A stretch of DNA of 64,000 nt from Beaufortia kweichowensis (taxonomy: Eukaryota > Chordata > Actinopteri > Cypriniformes > Gastromyzontidae), in the NCBI GenBank assembly GCA_019155185.1, contig CM032794.1:12005988-12069987 (forward strand). The letters run 5' to 3'. The notes beneath the pieces are model-generated. The model worked only from the letters and a program-made list of their open reading frames with translations, did not search any database and was not told where the DNA came from. Made by a program: the position numbers and the translations under genes. Shown here in pieces: positions 1 through 58,567 of the stretch (position 1 is its first letter; every line of letters begins with the position of its first letter).

Positions 1-3000
1 TTTTCCCATTTTTCTCTATTTTCAGTGAAAAGACTTCTCCTTGCCTCAGCTCAAAAAAACAAAAGAGAAAAACCTCATCTGGGAGATGAATAGCTACACC
101 TGCCAGGCAGTCATTTTATATATACACACCAGCAGCTTTCACATAATTACACTGCAGCTGCCAGAGAGAGAGAGAGAGAGAGAGAGAGAGCTGCTCTCAT
201 TCACCTTGAGACAGAGAAGATCACACAACACAGACTTTACACACAGTCAACACACAGAGTCAACTAACCAGCTGTTCAATCTTACTCACCTTGGAGCACA
301 CACGGCTCAATTAACAAGCTCTATACAGTCAATTTATTAAAAGTATGATTGTCAGAACAGCACAATTGCATGTGTGATGTAGCTTTTAACACCCTTCAAT
401 CAATAAACAATGGAAAAATTAAATGTAAAACTCAAGTGTGTCTCAAAATGACGTTTATACTTAAACATTTAGGTCCAGAATTACATAAATGAAGTTCTAA
501 CCATAATTTCTTTTTAAACTTTATCATCCTGTCCTGCCAATCATTATTCCAAGTTTATAAGTAGCTCCCTTCCTCCTGTAAAAGTTTTTCTGACATCACC
601 CAAACTCCTTCCCTATTCTAATTTATTTCATTTTAAATCCATTTTATTTTAATCCAGAGGGGGTTAGCTGAGATCTTGAGTCGAGTCTTCTCCTTCTAGA
701 AAAGCAAGCCAAATTCAGGTAGCACTATATTTGTTAAGAAATGATGGGCATGTGAATAGCATTACCCTGTTGATGCAAATCTGCCTGCTGCGCATTCATT
801 TTGCAAGTCACCAGATTCTGAATGTGCTCGATTAGATGGTGTTGTTTGTTAAACCAACTTAAAATAACGTGCTTCGTGACATTGTGTGTTATCCAGATGA
901 AAGCAGCCATTAGATAATTAAAAGGGATACACATGGACTGCAATAACGTTTGCCAAGAAAATGCCACCAGCAGTCTGAACCATTCGAGCAAACATGGTTC
1001 ATTTACATCACTTTATGCATTACCATCTGCATGTCACCGTAGAAATGAAGGTTTGTTGAATCATACGTATGATATTTTTCTTTTGGTGAGAATGTTTCTT
1101 GTTCTTAGCTATGGTCTTGTAGCTCTTTCACATGAATTTAAGAAGAGTTTGTTCTTTCACTTCTGACCCACCAAACTCTTCTAACAGTATAATATATTTT
1201 GCATAAAAATCTATATAAATACCCTAACACTGTAAGAATAACAATATAAAACTGTATATTGTACCTAGCTGTATAAATGGCTCTAACCTTGCAAAATAAA
1301 CTATGCAGCTCTCATCCTCATTCCAGACCATCTCACCACAAATTCATCTGATGCATGATAAAACATAATATGTGAAGAAAATGGATTTCATTTTCCTGAA
1401 GTGTAAATTGAATCATCTAAGATCCAGATGCTTGTTCCCACTGAATGCAAGATTACCCAGTGAGGCGACATTTCTCTAGCCAATTGTCACTGACAACAAT
1501 TAAATTAAATTGATGTCAATCAATGCTAGCACTAGACTACACACCCACAGAGCAGAAAATGTATTAACATAACATGGCATTAACCTCAGTGGATGACAGA
1601 GATAATGGGCACTTTAAGAATTCATAATCATTATGTGATAAAGAGAAGATAAGACAGCAGCTCTCTCTGCAGGTTTGTTGGCTGTATTACCAATATCAAT
1701 AGTGAGTGGAAGCAAGTCTTTTCTTTCATTCATCATAAAATTAAAAAGCCATTAACCGCTTTTAAAAACTATGCTTCTCATTTTTCTTCCCAAACACTGT
1801 AGTTTTCATTTGTGTACTACTAATAATATTTTGTTTCAATATCCTGCTGGTTTTTGAACGGGTGTGTGTAACTGGGATTTACAGAATAGATTTTCTCTGT
1901 GAGCTCAACTCTGTGCAAATAATCCTAAAACATACAGTTCACATGTTTATGCTCTTAGCAAGGGGTGCAGACTGCCGATTTCATGGTAGGGCACTTTTGC
2001 CCCCTAGTGGTGATTAACTTTACTGTTTTATACGTGACAGTCGCTGTAATTTGTCAACACTGTTATTGTCCTTTCGTATCGTAGCGTATCTTGTTTGATT
2101 ATCTTTTAAAATGCTTTGAGAAGTAAGCTATTTATAATTTTGTTTTTTTGCATTACTTGTTGTATTGGCATTGTCTTGTATTTATTATTAACCATCGTCA
2201 GACTTGTGTATTGGGAATTTAAAGGTGTTATTATTTGAGTAAGTGAGACATCTGGTGGGCTTTGAGAATATTACAGATTTGTCATAGTAATACAATTTCT
2301 AATTCATATAGGTCATCATTTATTATTTATACATGTAATAAAAGACATGTATAGTGTGAAGCAAGACATTTTGTTTCTCTGTATGTCTCCACATACAGCA
2401 GAAGGACAAAAAGCTAAACTAGAAGTTGAACTTTAAAAGACTTTTTCTGCTTTAGTAAATTTAGCATAATGTACATTTTTCTTAAAGAAATGTGTGAAGT
2501 GTTATTGCGTATTTCATAATCAATCTACTAAATTATGTTTATTTTAAAATGTTAAAATGCAGAAAGGTTTGTGTGTGGGTTACGCGATAAAATATACATT
2601 TTGTACAGTATAACAATAAATATGTCTATGGAAAGTCCCTACAATGTGTAAGAACATTATGTGTGTATGTGTGTGTGTGTGTGTGTGTGATATAAACAAC
2701 AAGTATCACTTCTTAATAATATTTATTTACATTTTTATATCCTTGTTAAGCAGTACTTTAAAAGAAAAAAATAATTGCATAATATTATTATGATAAGATC
2801 TTGCATAGTTATGTAACACAATGAGTGTCTGTAGAGATCGGATATATTATATAAATATATAGCCTAAGGCATTTGCAGAAATCATCACATCCTGAAAACG
2901 TCTGCTGGACCAGGGAGAAACTGAAATAAACAGATGCAGTTCATGATAACTGGATTTAAAACATCTTTCACTTTAGATGCTAATTAAACAGTTATGCTAT

Positions 3001-3110
3001 GAAATACCATGAGTTACTTTAGGATGTTAACTAGATTGAATTTAGACTTGTTGAATCATAAATATCTTCACCTTACCATAGAAGCTTATGGTGCAAAATG
3101 CAAGATGTTG
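1..3110. other. intergenic, no gene recognised
   Basis: AT-rich sequence with a short (GA)n at 163-190 and a (GT)n at 2661-2689. A CTCF-type motif is at 1999-2010. No exon with support. Confidence 0.7.
1999..2010 (-). promoter_or_regulatory. CTCF-type motif
   Basis: CCACTAGGGGGC on the minus strand fits the CTCF core. Located beyond the chd9 3' end, where a domain boundary would be plausible. Confidence 0.35.
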
Positions 3111-3269
3111 TCAACTATCTTCTGTCTCGACATCATCTTGCTGTGTTTGTGAGATTTCTTTGTGATTGTCATCTTCTTCCTTATCCGTAGAGTTAGCTGA
3201 ATCCGGTCTGTCTCCAGGCTCTTTAGATGGATCCACAACCTGAACATTCTTACTCGAGTTGCACCCCAT
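3111..3269 (-). CDS. small acidic protein with N-terminal MGC acylation signature (52 aa)
   Basis: ATG at 3269-3267 opens a 52-codon frame ending TGA at 3113-3111. The start is MGCNSSKNVQVVDPSKEPGD and the rest is very acidic and polar, ending QQDDVETEDS. Gly2, Cys3, Ser6 and Lys7 fit the established pattern for N-myristoylation plus palmitoylation, which anchors proteins to membranes. The frame is well short of typical annotation cutoffs. An AATAAA lies at 2722-2727 about 385 nt downstream. A donor-like GGTAAGG sits after the stop, so splicing in the 3' UTR is possible. I do not recognise the family; the call rests on the signature and the non-random composition. Confidence 0.5.
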   Translation of the reverse strand: MGCNSSKNVQVVDPSKEPGDRPDSANSTDKEEDDNHKEISQTQQDDVETEDS

Positions 3270-5678
3270 AGTCAATTCAGATTCCTACTTTTTCCAACAA
3301 ATCAAAGTCTTGATATGCTACAAAAAATCTATAAAAATTTTCTCAATATTCAAGAGTACTCTCCAAAGAACAAAGTATTGTGTATTAGCTGATGTTGTTC
3401 AAAGACTCCAGTCAGCTCTTCACAAGTGTATGGGGCTTAATCAGCATAATCTCTGCCTAAGTACCTCTCCTGCTCCATTGTTGTGGAAGTTAGGGCTTTG
3501 ATTTCTATGACAACACATTTGACTTCCTGTTGGCATTGGTACATGCACTGCAAACATACTTCTGCATATGCACAGTTAGCAGGGCTTTGTTGATTTAGAT
3601 TGCTGCAGACCTTTGTGATTCACCTGCCAGGCAACGTGAGTTGACATTTAACCTGATGGCGTGTCAAGACATGGTTACTGATAAACAGAGCGGAATTGCT
3701 TGTCAGTCAGTCTACGTCCATGGTAACAAATGACAAGGTTGAATAAGCGGAGAAATGCCTCTTCATTAATTCTTGTCCGACTCAGCTTTCCTTTATTGAC
3801 TCTTTATTTTGCAACCGTTATTTTGTCAAAATATTTGTGGTACATCGATCACTGTTTTATGAGATGCCCTAAAGGTATAGGTATAATCTAGGCTCAGGGG
3901 TTTCAACAAGGGTCACATGGACACTGGAGTCTCAGAGGATACATTAGGAGAGGTCATTTAAAAGATGTGTAAAACATATATAATTTTCATGACATTGGTG
4001 TAGAGGTGAGGGTGTCCTTCAATGGTTAATGTATAACATATCCTAAAGTTAAATAGATTAAAACATATTCTTTTACGATCATTTTATAGGATATACGTGT
4101 ATAATACCAAAAAGGATCAGCAGACAAACAGCTGTAGATTTCAAATATCAAACACATTTCTTGGAGGACATTCTTGTCAAATTTTTAGGGGAATTTGATG
4201 TCATGGTGACCTGGTTGACAATGTTCCTACCTATGCCTTATTTATGGCCACATGTCATGCATAAATACTGTAAATTCTTTTTTGAAGGGCTTGGCAATAA
4301 TTCCAGTAAGTAAAACTGTTAAAGAAGAAGCCACATGTTTTCTCATCATGATTCATGATGAGAGCCACAATCTTGTGTAGTAAACATCTAGTCTTTTTGC
4401 CTAATGCATCCAAAGATCTTTCCAAAAAACTTCTGTGCTTGATTTGAAACACTATGATGATTGTTTTAAATTGTGCTAAACCCTCATCCCTTGTAGAGTC
4501 GGATTCTGGTACATCATCTGCAAACACTGTCTGCTTTCCCACAAGGCCATTGACTTGTTTAATGGATTTAGAATGTACTAGAACCTAATGAAACACACTG
4601 TCACAATTTATAAAAATCCTGTTTACTGTATGATCCTGATCATTCTGTGCTGTAAGTCAGCTTGCTTCCATGTGTATGTAAATATATACACCAGCAAATA
4701 TAAGCAGCTATTAAAGATACAAGTATAACCCCACCCAAAGGAACAAACAAACTAAACCACAGTGTGAAACAGTTTGCAGTTCTCACAGAAGCCACAGATT
4801 AGATCTCACAAAGAGTGTCACAATACTGTGTTGACCACAGGATGTTTTCTGTACACTCTCATTTACAAACATTACCCAGTTATGAGAAAACATTCTCTGA
4901 ACCTACATGAAACATTGTATAGCATTCGATTTTGCTTTAATATAAATCTTCAACATTTGAAGATAAAGTTTGAATTTGAGAATGATTTGAATCATGAATA
5001 TGTAATATAAACACCCTCTTGTGGTTGTTATGGTAAGATTTACAGATACCATCGAAAATCTACATCTACATTCTTTCTTACAACTTAAGAATAGTGTATA
5101 CATTTATCCAAGGAAAGGTCACAAAAAGTAATTACAATATTTCTCGAGAGCAAATTTAGTAATAAATTGATTTTTACTATAGGTCTATTATTTTTTATAA
5201 AAAGGCATGAACAGATTGCCACAAAAATGTCACAGACTGCAGAGATCTAATGTAAACAATGTTTGTTGATACTGATAACTTTATCAATCTAGGTTCTGAT
5301 TAATAAAAGCAAGCAACATTTCAGTTTTAGATTTTAATAACTGGTGCTTCAGCTCAAAACAAATACATTTGACAAATTTGACATGAGACAAGATTTTTCT
5401 GTGGAGTCAGAATATGTTTAATAAAAATAATTAAACCTCAATTTCTTCTATAGAACTTCATAGAAAGGAATTCAATAAATTACAAACTTTAAGACATGTA
5501 TCCTGCACTACAAGAAGCATTAATTGACTACACAGGCCACAACTCGCAAGTATTGCAACTGTCCAAAAACACAAAAAGGGCTTTAATTTTAAAATATTCA
5601 ACGTTTGAAATGAAAAAAATCATGAAAACATATGAGTCTGTATGTCAAAGCAATGTTTCACATAATTGAATACAAATG
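3270..5678. other. intergenic, no confirmed gene
   Basis: Apart from the weak open frame at 4255-4542 I see nothing supported in this AT-rich stretch. Confidence 0.6.
4255..4542 (-). pseudogene. unassigned open frame, weak coding candidate
   Basis: An open minus-strand frame of 95 codons from the first Met. It remains open upstream through KQVNGLVGK and reads VFADDVPESDSTRDEGLAQF in its first part. Composition looks protein-like, with mixed charge and no repeats, but I match no family and see no clear splice pair. It could be an exon of the small gene on the same strand, a decayed element, or chance. Confidence 0.2.
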
Positions 5679-7842
5679 TTTATTTGCAGTAGTGTGTTTC
5701 TATTTTAGTTTCTCTCGTATGATGGATGTTATTGTCTTTGTGCCACAATGGCAAGTCTTGCCCTGATTCTGGTCAGTAGTCCAGCGTTTCACACCGCATA
5801 AACTCAACATGAAATACAACCAAAATATTAAAATAAAGTACACATGACAAAAATGTAAAAATCAGCATAAATTTCTCATATTCTGTCAATATTTTTCTTC
5901 AAACATCATTCCATGAAATGAGATGCTATCGATGCTGATGTCATAATAAGAGGAACTATGCATTATGTGCAGTTTTGGGAAGAAGTGGAAAGCAGCAATA
6001 CCTGGACACAGTTTCAAAGTGCGGCTCAGCACAAACTACTAAGAAACAGGAAGTTCTGATGCCACAGTGGAGAGAAAATGACAGAGTCTAAAATCACAGA
6101 GGACATCTGTGTGGAAAGTTCACGAACTAAATCGCACATGCTCAGAAATACCCATTAATATAACGGTGTTCACTAGTGAGACAGGCAAAGAGTTGCATTG
6201 CGCAGTGCATCCAAAGGTTTGCATCACAAATGGAACATTTCAGTAGCCGACCTGAATGTGAACAAACAAGAGGATAAAGTGTAAATGCAGCAAAGACTCG
6301 TATCCTAAACAACGATACTGTGCCGCAAAATGATCCTAACAGTCTAGAACAAGCGCGCAACAGCACACGTGATAAAATTTCGTACATATCCTGATTAAAA
6401 ATGCCAATGAGGTTCATTGTGTTGGCCGAGGTGCTGGATTGTGATGCTATGAGGAACAGACACAGAAGTATGGCATAAGGACACTTCTAGATCATTTACA
6501 TCTAACAGCAGCAAGGCGGCTATGTGGATCTGCATTTTTAACCGAGGAAAACTGGAATTTTGACCTTTATACATTTACACGAGAGGATCGATAGTATATG
6601 GGGACTTGTGTGTCCCTGTTTGGAGCGAGAAAGAAGCTTTTGAACTGAAATACTACTGCAAATACTTGAATTCTGTTCAATACTCTTGACACTAATAAAC
6701 CTGGGTGATGTTAGTATGTGGAAAGCCTGGCTGGCTGCTGTGAGGACTAATATGACAATACTGTAGTAGTCTATGAAAATTATGCGGAAAAGAGTTTGCA
6801 AATCTGAACATTAGTATGACAGGACCTTGGACACATAGATTTTCACACAATTTGAGGCAACAGTTTCATACGCAAACAGAACATCACACATACACACAGT
6901 GCTGTCTGAACTATAAAAGAAGTTTTGTTCTGAACATACAAACACACACACACACACACACACACAGAGAAGAATGTGAAGGAAGTTGCCTGAATTATAT
7001 GAAATATTACGTTTGTTCTAAACATATATGCACACAGACATGAAGATTCAGGCACCGCAAACAATGTTTCTCTGTCCCAAAATATACAGCAAAAGACTGT
7101 ACAGTGTATGTGACTGTGTGCCTGCAAATGGAGTCTGACGAAACTTAAATCTTTGGGTAAAATAGCTGTATATCAAGAGGAAGAAAGAAAGAAAAAAAGA
7201 AAGCCAGAGGGCCAGAGAATCTGGGACAGTGTGAAGAAATGAATTGGAGTTTGAGGTTGTGATGATGAATGCGGGGTATCTACAGCTTCATTGACATTCA
7301 TAAGCTGCCTGTGTGTTATTGCTGTGCATCTGAATGTATGCTCTGTGAAGTCTATGTGTTCACGATCCTGCTAAAGTATTTACAAATGAAACCAAAACAG
7401 TCGACGTGTTCTTCTCCCAAATAAAATATATTAATTATACAGCTCTGCATGAGCAACAACGCCCTCATTTCTTTAATAAAATTAAATCCCGACAGCTATA
7501 ACAATAATGCCTTTTTGTTTTTGCTTCTCGTCTGTTGCAATTGTACATCATTGTGTGTAATACAATTTCACAAAGTCCATAGATCTACTAAATTTATCGA
7601 CATGCAAACTGTCTCTTCGAAACGACATTGTACCTAAAACGAACACTGAAATCTCATTTCAGTTTTTCTAGGATCTCCGTTTTCCATTTTTTCCTCTTCA
7701 TTACACAACACTTTAGTTATAATATTTACATGGAAAAAACATGATGTAGTAAATGCAGGATAATTCCTATATGTGTTTATATGTATACATTTCTAAGAGA
7801 TGTATATAAATATATAATATTTATTTATACACGTATAAAGAC
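5679..7842 (-). other. chd9: chd9 3' UTR and downstream DNA, extent uncertain
   Basis: After the stop at 7843 there is no coding sequence. On the minus strand an AATAAA lies only 18 nt after the stop (7820-7825) and another at 5679-5684. Mammalian CHD9 has a UTR of kilobase scale, so the distal signal is plausible, but I cannot place the true end. A (CA)n repeat occupies 6941-6966. Confidence 0.4.
6941..6966 (+). repeat. (CA)n microsatellite
   Basis: Thirteen CA units within the region downstream of the chd9 stop. Confidence 0.9.
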
Positions 7843-52511
<44,669 letters not shown>

Positions 52512-55500
52512 AGTATGAGTTTAGTGCATGAAGTGTCTTCCCCTCAGCTGCCCCTATGACAGGGCTGCTGAGTGCAATAGGAAGCTGATAAGAATTAGAG
52601 CGACTCTGTGTCCATCACCAAGAAGGGCTACAATCTAGAAAAAAAACAGAAGAAAATACACAACTTTAGATAAGCAAACACTGATTATAGAAATCAGAAC
52701 AAAAGCAATCTGCATGATCGATAACTGAATGTACTTTGAAGACATGTTCAAAGCCAAAAACATGGGTTCACTGATACCACATCATTCATTACATCAGTGT
52801 TCTCTGATCTTAGCTGATTAAACTCATATGACGTATTCAGAGCTGGCTTTCAAGTTTTAAGGTATGGGGATGCTGCCTTTTAAGCTTTGCAGATCTTGAC
52901 ATACAACTTTGACTGTGTATTTCAGGGCATAGCACAATGTTTCAATTCCAACTATACAGAAACCAAAACGGAAACAAAAAAACCCTTATATAAGGGAATC
53001 TCAAATGCTGCGTCATGACGACTAGCTGTAGTTTTCAAGTAAACCATAGGACCATAATTAGCTGGTTCAGCAGTACTTTCCTGCACTACAAATTCAAATA
53101 AATTTATTTTTATAAACAACAAATTATTGTTCTGTTGTCCTAATATGACATATGAAAGGAAGAAAAATAGCAATGCTATTATTTATTTTGTAGGTGTACT
53201 ATTATGAACACAGTACAGTAGATCATACACTGTGTTTACACAACTGTCTCTGGAAAACATTGCCATATAGATTTTTTCATATTTCTCATATGAAGTAAAA
53301 ACTTATGTTTTATAACTTTATAAGTAATGAATTCAATTTACTCAGAGGTGAAAGTTTAGTTAACTGTGTTCTTTTCTCATGGCTTCACCATTAACATTAA
53401 GCAGCTTTCAACTGCTGTAAGAGGGAAGTTGAAAATTCAAACTTGCCAAACTGAAATGAAACGGAGTAAAAAAAAGGACCTCCTATCTCCTATAATTCAG
53501 CAGCAAACATGTTGCATCACCTTTTGCACCACATTTTTGCTCTTATAGCATGTTCTTCTTCTAAAGTCTCTGGCAGCAAACACTTCCAAACACCCTGAGG
53601 ACTGAGAGAGGTGAAAGGGAAAGGAATGTCTGGGGAGCATTTGGCAGCATTAGTGAAGACCAGAAACAGGCATTACAACAGACAGAGCAGCTGAAGAGCA
53701 TTCAGCGGCAGACAAGAGCCAGGTGCTTCACACTCCCCTCAGACTTCAGGATGAGAGAGACTGATTGAGAACGGCATAATTCTTTGTCAAGCCCTGGTTA
53801 GGAGAACGACAGGAGCGACTGCTGTGTGGGACGTGCAGACAGCTCATTCCATTTCATGCACACATGCACATACAGACACACAAGCGGACAGAGAGGGTGA
53901 GAGAGAAACTGGCTGTCCTGACCACAGACCAACACCGGCTGTGGAGGAGGTCAGTCACGACCTGATGACTCACGGCAAACACACACGCACACATAGATAA
54001 ACAAAACGCACAGAATTGTAGATGTGGTTGACTGCTACAATAGGTTTCAATCTTTTCTCTTTCTCGAAATCATTTAAACTTAAAATTGGAGTAACAAATC
54101 AACATACAGTAGATTAAATTCAAAGATTAAACAAAAAACATTTTGGAGCAAATACAAAAAAAATTGTGTTTAAACTTGAAAAAATAATAAGTGTTAAATT
54201 TACAATGGTCAGCTTATAATACCGATTTATATTTAAATGTTCTGATCAGATTTAGCAGGAAATATCAGTTTGCAGCAATTTGTCTTTGAGTCATTACATC
54301 ATGTCTGTAAACAGAAAGAGTGGGATCCAGCTGCTATATCGCACAGGTGTGGTGTATTAGCATTAAGGTATATGTGCCTGTTAAAGTAGTTTCAAAGCAC
54401 GGTAACAAACACAATTTAGTTGTTTTTGCAGGAAATTCAAAACAAAAATGTTGTATTTTAAATAAGCATGCAGTAATGTTAATTTATTTGTAATCAAGTG
54501 AATTAATAAATTACAAATGAAAAAGTACTTGAGCTGATTTCTACCTGATTGGAAAAAATGATAATATTACACATAACACACAAATCATAAGTATGGAATT
54601 GAAAAAACAATCATATTATATAACTTAAAAGTTAGACAAAAGGCTAATAGTAATACATTTAAAAAACAAAAACAAATAGGATTGTCTGATGCACGCCACA
54701 CATCGGTGGAAGCGTTGCAAGTGGTGACATTGCTTGGCAACAGTAAACAACCTATAGTTACTCTCTGTTTACTTGCACTGAACATATAATGAAAAATATA
54801 TAGCATAACACAAAATATATGGGTTAAAACATTTCTACTGTTGTACAGAAAATGTCAGAATTTTAGCCTAATTGTTGCGCTTCACTTTGGAACTGACTGG
54901 TTTGGTTTACGGCTTCAAAGGTATTTAATAACGTTTTTTTTTAAATCTACATATGTAAATAAGGAAGTAAAAAACATAGAGTAAAGGTCAGTCGTCTGGG
55001 TGGTAGCATTCAATGAAAAAAACAGCTTAAAATAGGAGGCTTATCTCATATCAGTTGCCGACGCTCTATGTGGAGATTTTCAATCTTATATGCAGGCGTT
55101 TCTGCGTCTGTCACACAGTCCTCAAAATTACAGGGAACCTCCCATTATCAGGGACTCACTGTAATGAAGCAAGCCAACAACTGTTTTTAAAGAAGTGCAT
55201 CTGCCTGAAACCAAGAAGCAATTGGGCATGTACATTATAATTAAGGTATTTCATCACATCAGATAATGTGGGAGAAACAAATATGAGATGCATTATTAAA
55301 CTTCTGCAGTATTAATGTCTGAAGTTTAATATGATATCACATTCAGAGAGGTTTTATCTCTGTATCAGAAATGGTACATGATGTTATGAAATACTGTAGC
55401 ACAGACACAACAGACCCAAGCAGATTTATGTAATCAGCCACTGCCAAACATTCAGGTCCAGATAACACCTTTGCTCAGGCTATTTTAAAAACTGTACCGA

Positions 55501-55513
55501 CTTCCACTTATGA

Positions 55514-55555
55514 ATTTGGCAGACGCTTTGATCCACAGTGACTTACATTGCATTT
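55514..55555 (+). repeat. SINE/LINE-tail-like conserved fish core
   Basis: ATTTGGCAGACGCTTTGATCC then ACAGTGACTTACATTGCATTT. This core recurs in many teleost retroposons. Only the core was identified. Confidence 0.5.
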
Positions 55556-58154
55556 AAACTGTAAAAAAATTTTAATGCGTTTTTTATTCGGTTTATATCG
55601 TCTGGCTTCTTAGGTGAAATATCAGACTATTGTTCTTGCAGAAAGGTGGTGGACAAAGATGTTCTGCTGTTTCTGCATTAGGCCACAGCTGAAAGAAGCA
55701 CTATTAGAAGTCCAAACATCTCAGGCCATTATCTGTACAAACAAAAACATATGCAACTTCCTACTTTTGAAAAATACTGTGACCCCTCCCCCAAACACAC
55801 ACATACAAGCAAAAAACATAAAAGCTGTCACAAATGTCTCTTTTATAAAACAGTAAGGAAAACGTTTTCGATTTACATTTCTGCAATAGGACTTACATCC
55901 CTGGCTAAAACAAGGGTTGCTAATCAATAATACTCTGAGATTCACAAATGTAACTCACAAACGTTTTTTTCATGCCAGCCAAACTGCACTGCCACTAGCA
56001 AGATGAGGCACAGTTGGGTGTGCTTCTGGTCTTGAATTGCAAACATCAACCCATTTCCGTTGTGAAATTGCCTGTGACAGAAGCTAAGTCATATGTTGAA
56101 TTGTGACTCATCTAAAGAGCAGGTAGAGGCCGGTCTGTGCCAGAGACCCGAGACCAGTTTGTGTGTTTTATTTGAATATGACAAGGGTTTTTTTTCCTGA
56201 GTAGGCGAAGCTGATGCTGGACCAGCCCTATCAAATAACCTCTTTTTTTAGTAATTCTTTTTTCCCCATAGCACAGGCGTGCTTTAACCAACACAACAGG
56301 TGGTGAGTGAAGATTCAATGTCTTCCACCTTTAAAGTGGAACAGAAGGTTTACTTGTCTTTCTTTTCTACTTTTATTGAGCACTGACAGTTTATTCTCTT
56401 CTTCTCTTTTAAATTTTCTAGTCTCCTATCTTGCTATCCAACAGTTTCAAAACTTTTTAATTTGAGCACTCACCTAGACAGGCATAATCGGTGTCAAGAC
56501 CCAACAAAATATATATAAACATTTTAAAAAAGAAACATGGGAAAACATATTTCTTCTCTTTTAGTAGAGAGTATATTTTAACTTAATAATAAGCTTATTT
56601 GCAATACCAAAATGGTATGATACCAAAACAATTGTCATCGCAAGTTGTTAATTGGACTAAACCGTTTTCTGTGTCATTTAACACAACAGCCAAGTGACTC
56701 TTTGTGTCACCCACCTTATACCTGACCCACAAAAAACCCTTAAAATTATGTGTGTACATGATAAGGTTTTTATTTTGGGGTTATATATCCTTGTAATCTG
56801 CTTTCAAACAAAACTGACACCGCCTATCCCATTACGTCTCGCACTATAATTTCAATCAATGTCAGACTTCAAATAAGCGCAATCCTCATTTAAAGTCTGA
56901 CAAACATTTACCTATTTTTAGCATACATCTAAACATAAAGGTGGACTGGCGTAATCGGTGCAAAAGAGTGGACAAATAATGAACCTCCTACAATTGTGGA
57001 GTGACAAAAGCCACTCCTTGTTAAGAGATGCTGAAAGAAAGCAACTGCCTGCCAGTGTCTAAAAGGGTATAGGGCATTTCTAAGGTAAAGAAAACAATAA
57101 GTGTATGTGTTACTAAAAACACCTAAACTAGCGGAGTACAAAAGTGATGATTCTAACATTATCTAACAGGATATCTACAGGATTTTCGCCTCGTCTGTCA
57201 TGGCAAAATGCTTCCATTATGTGCCATCTCATCATGACTCATGCACTGAGATGTTTTTTTTAGGCATAGGGAATGTATGTGGGCTCGCATTATCCTGCCC
57301 CTGTTGGACCTGAGTAAGTGTCTTTTCCATTGACTCACTGAATGACGTTTTGCTTCCTGACGTCACTTGTGACAGTTCATTAAGTTCAACAGCATGTCAA
57401 ATGGAGATTTTGCAGATATTCTTATTTCGGTAGTCGATTTTTTTTAATTCAAAGAGCGTCTGAATTCAAACACTTCCTGTTTGCGGCAGTTGATTCTTGT
57501 TGAGTCTTTGTGTACTGTGAATCCCCCACCCTGTGTTGCACTATATTACTAAACTACTTTCTAGCCAAATGTAGCTCACTGAATAGGTTTCTGAATCTCT
57601 GCAGTTTATATGAGACTATTATCCAGTGTGATACAGGCTCATATACAAACAAAAGCAGCACATAAATAAAGCAGCAGCAGGTGCACATTGTGCTTTCACT
57701 TTAATATTGTTTCTGGATTGTAACAGAAATTAACGTGACTTCTGGGTTTCTACATTGAATAAATCAGGGCTGTAATTGTATATTCAATGATGACCTTGGC
57801 CTTGATCGTTGAAAACCTTACCATGAAAAAATAAACCTTTTACCAAATGTTTTACCATACTGATGGGTCAGATGTCAATATTGGCTGGTTTAAATACCCG
57901 AGATCTTTCTTAAAGTTTTTTATGTTTAAAGAATGATTTTTCATAGTTGGGTAAAGCGCTGTTTTCAGAATTGTCACATCCATAACAGCCCATATTCATC
58001 ATAAATGGAAAATAAAATAAACTATTTTATTTAAAGAGTCATCCCTTCAACCCTTTATTGCTTTTGGTTTGTGAATTTTAATTCACATAAATCCTACAAA
58101 ATATGTTGCCTTTAAAAAAAACGTGTTCTTTTTTGTCACATCTGTATGTGCATG

Positions 58155-58567
58155 TAGGGCTGCATAGTATTTAAAACAAATGCGATATATATGCTAAATA
58201 ATGCGATATTTGATATGCGATACGATATTCTTTTTTCTAAAGCCTATTTAAATGATATTATAATATATTATTTTAATTATATAGGCAACATACGTTTCCT
58301 ATTTCACAGAAAAGAAAGCATCAGCTGGCAATGAAAGCTTGTTGACTGTCTTGCATCAGACCATACGCACAGCACACTATTATGAACAGGCACACATATC
58401 CCAACTAACATCCATGTGCCTGATACTATATTATCCGCTTCGACCTAAAACTCTGACCATACGTTACTTGCAGTATTAAAATTAAATTACTAATTTATTG
58501 CAAACGATTGCGATATCCATATTGCGATATGCACATTTTCGATATTTCGATATATTGTGCAGCCCTA
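58155..58567. mobile_element. hAT-like MITE (413 bp)
   Basis: Starts TAGGGCTGCATAGTAT and ends in the inverted form ATATTGTGCAGCCCTA. Flanks TGTGCATG (58147-58154) and CGTGCATG (58568-58575) make an 8-bp duplication with one mismatch. The inside is rich in GCGATAT repeats, with no coding capacity. Confidence 0.85.
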
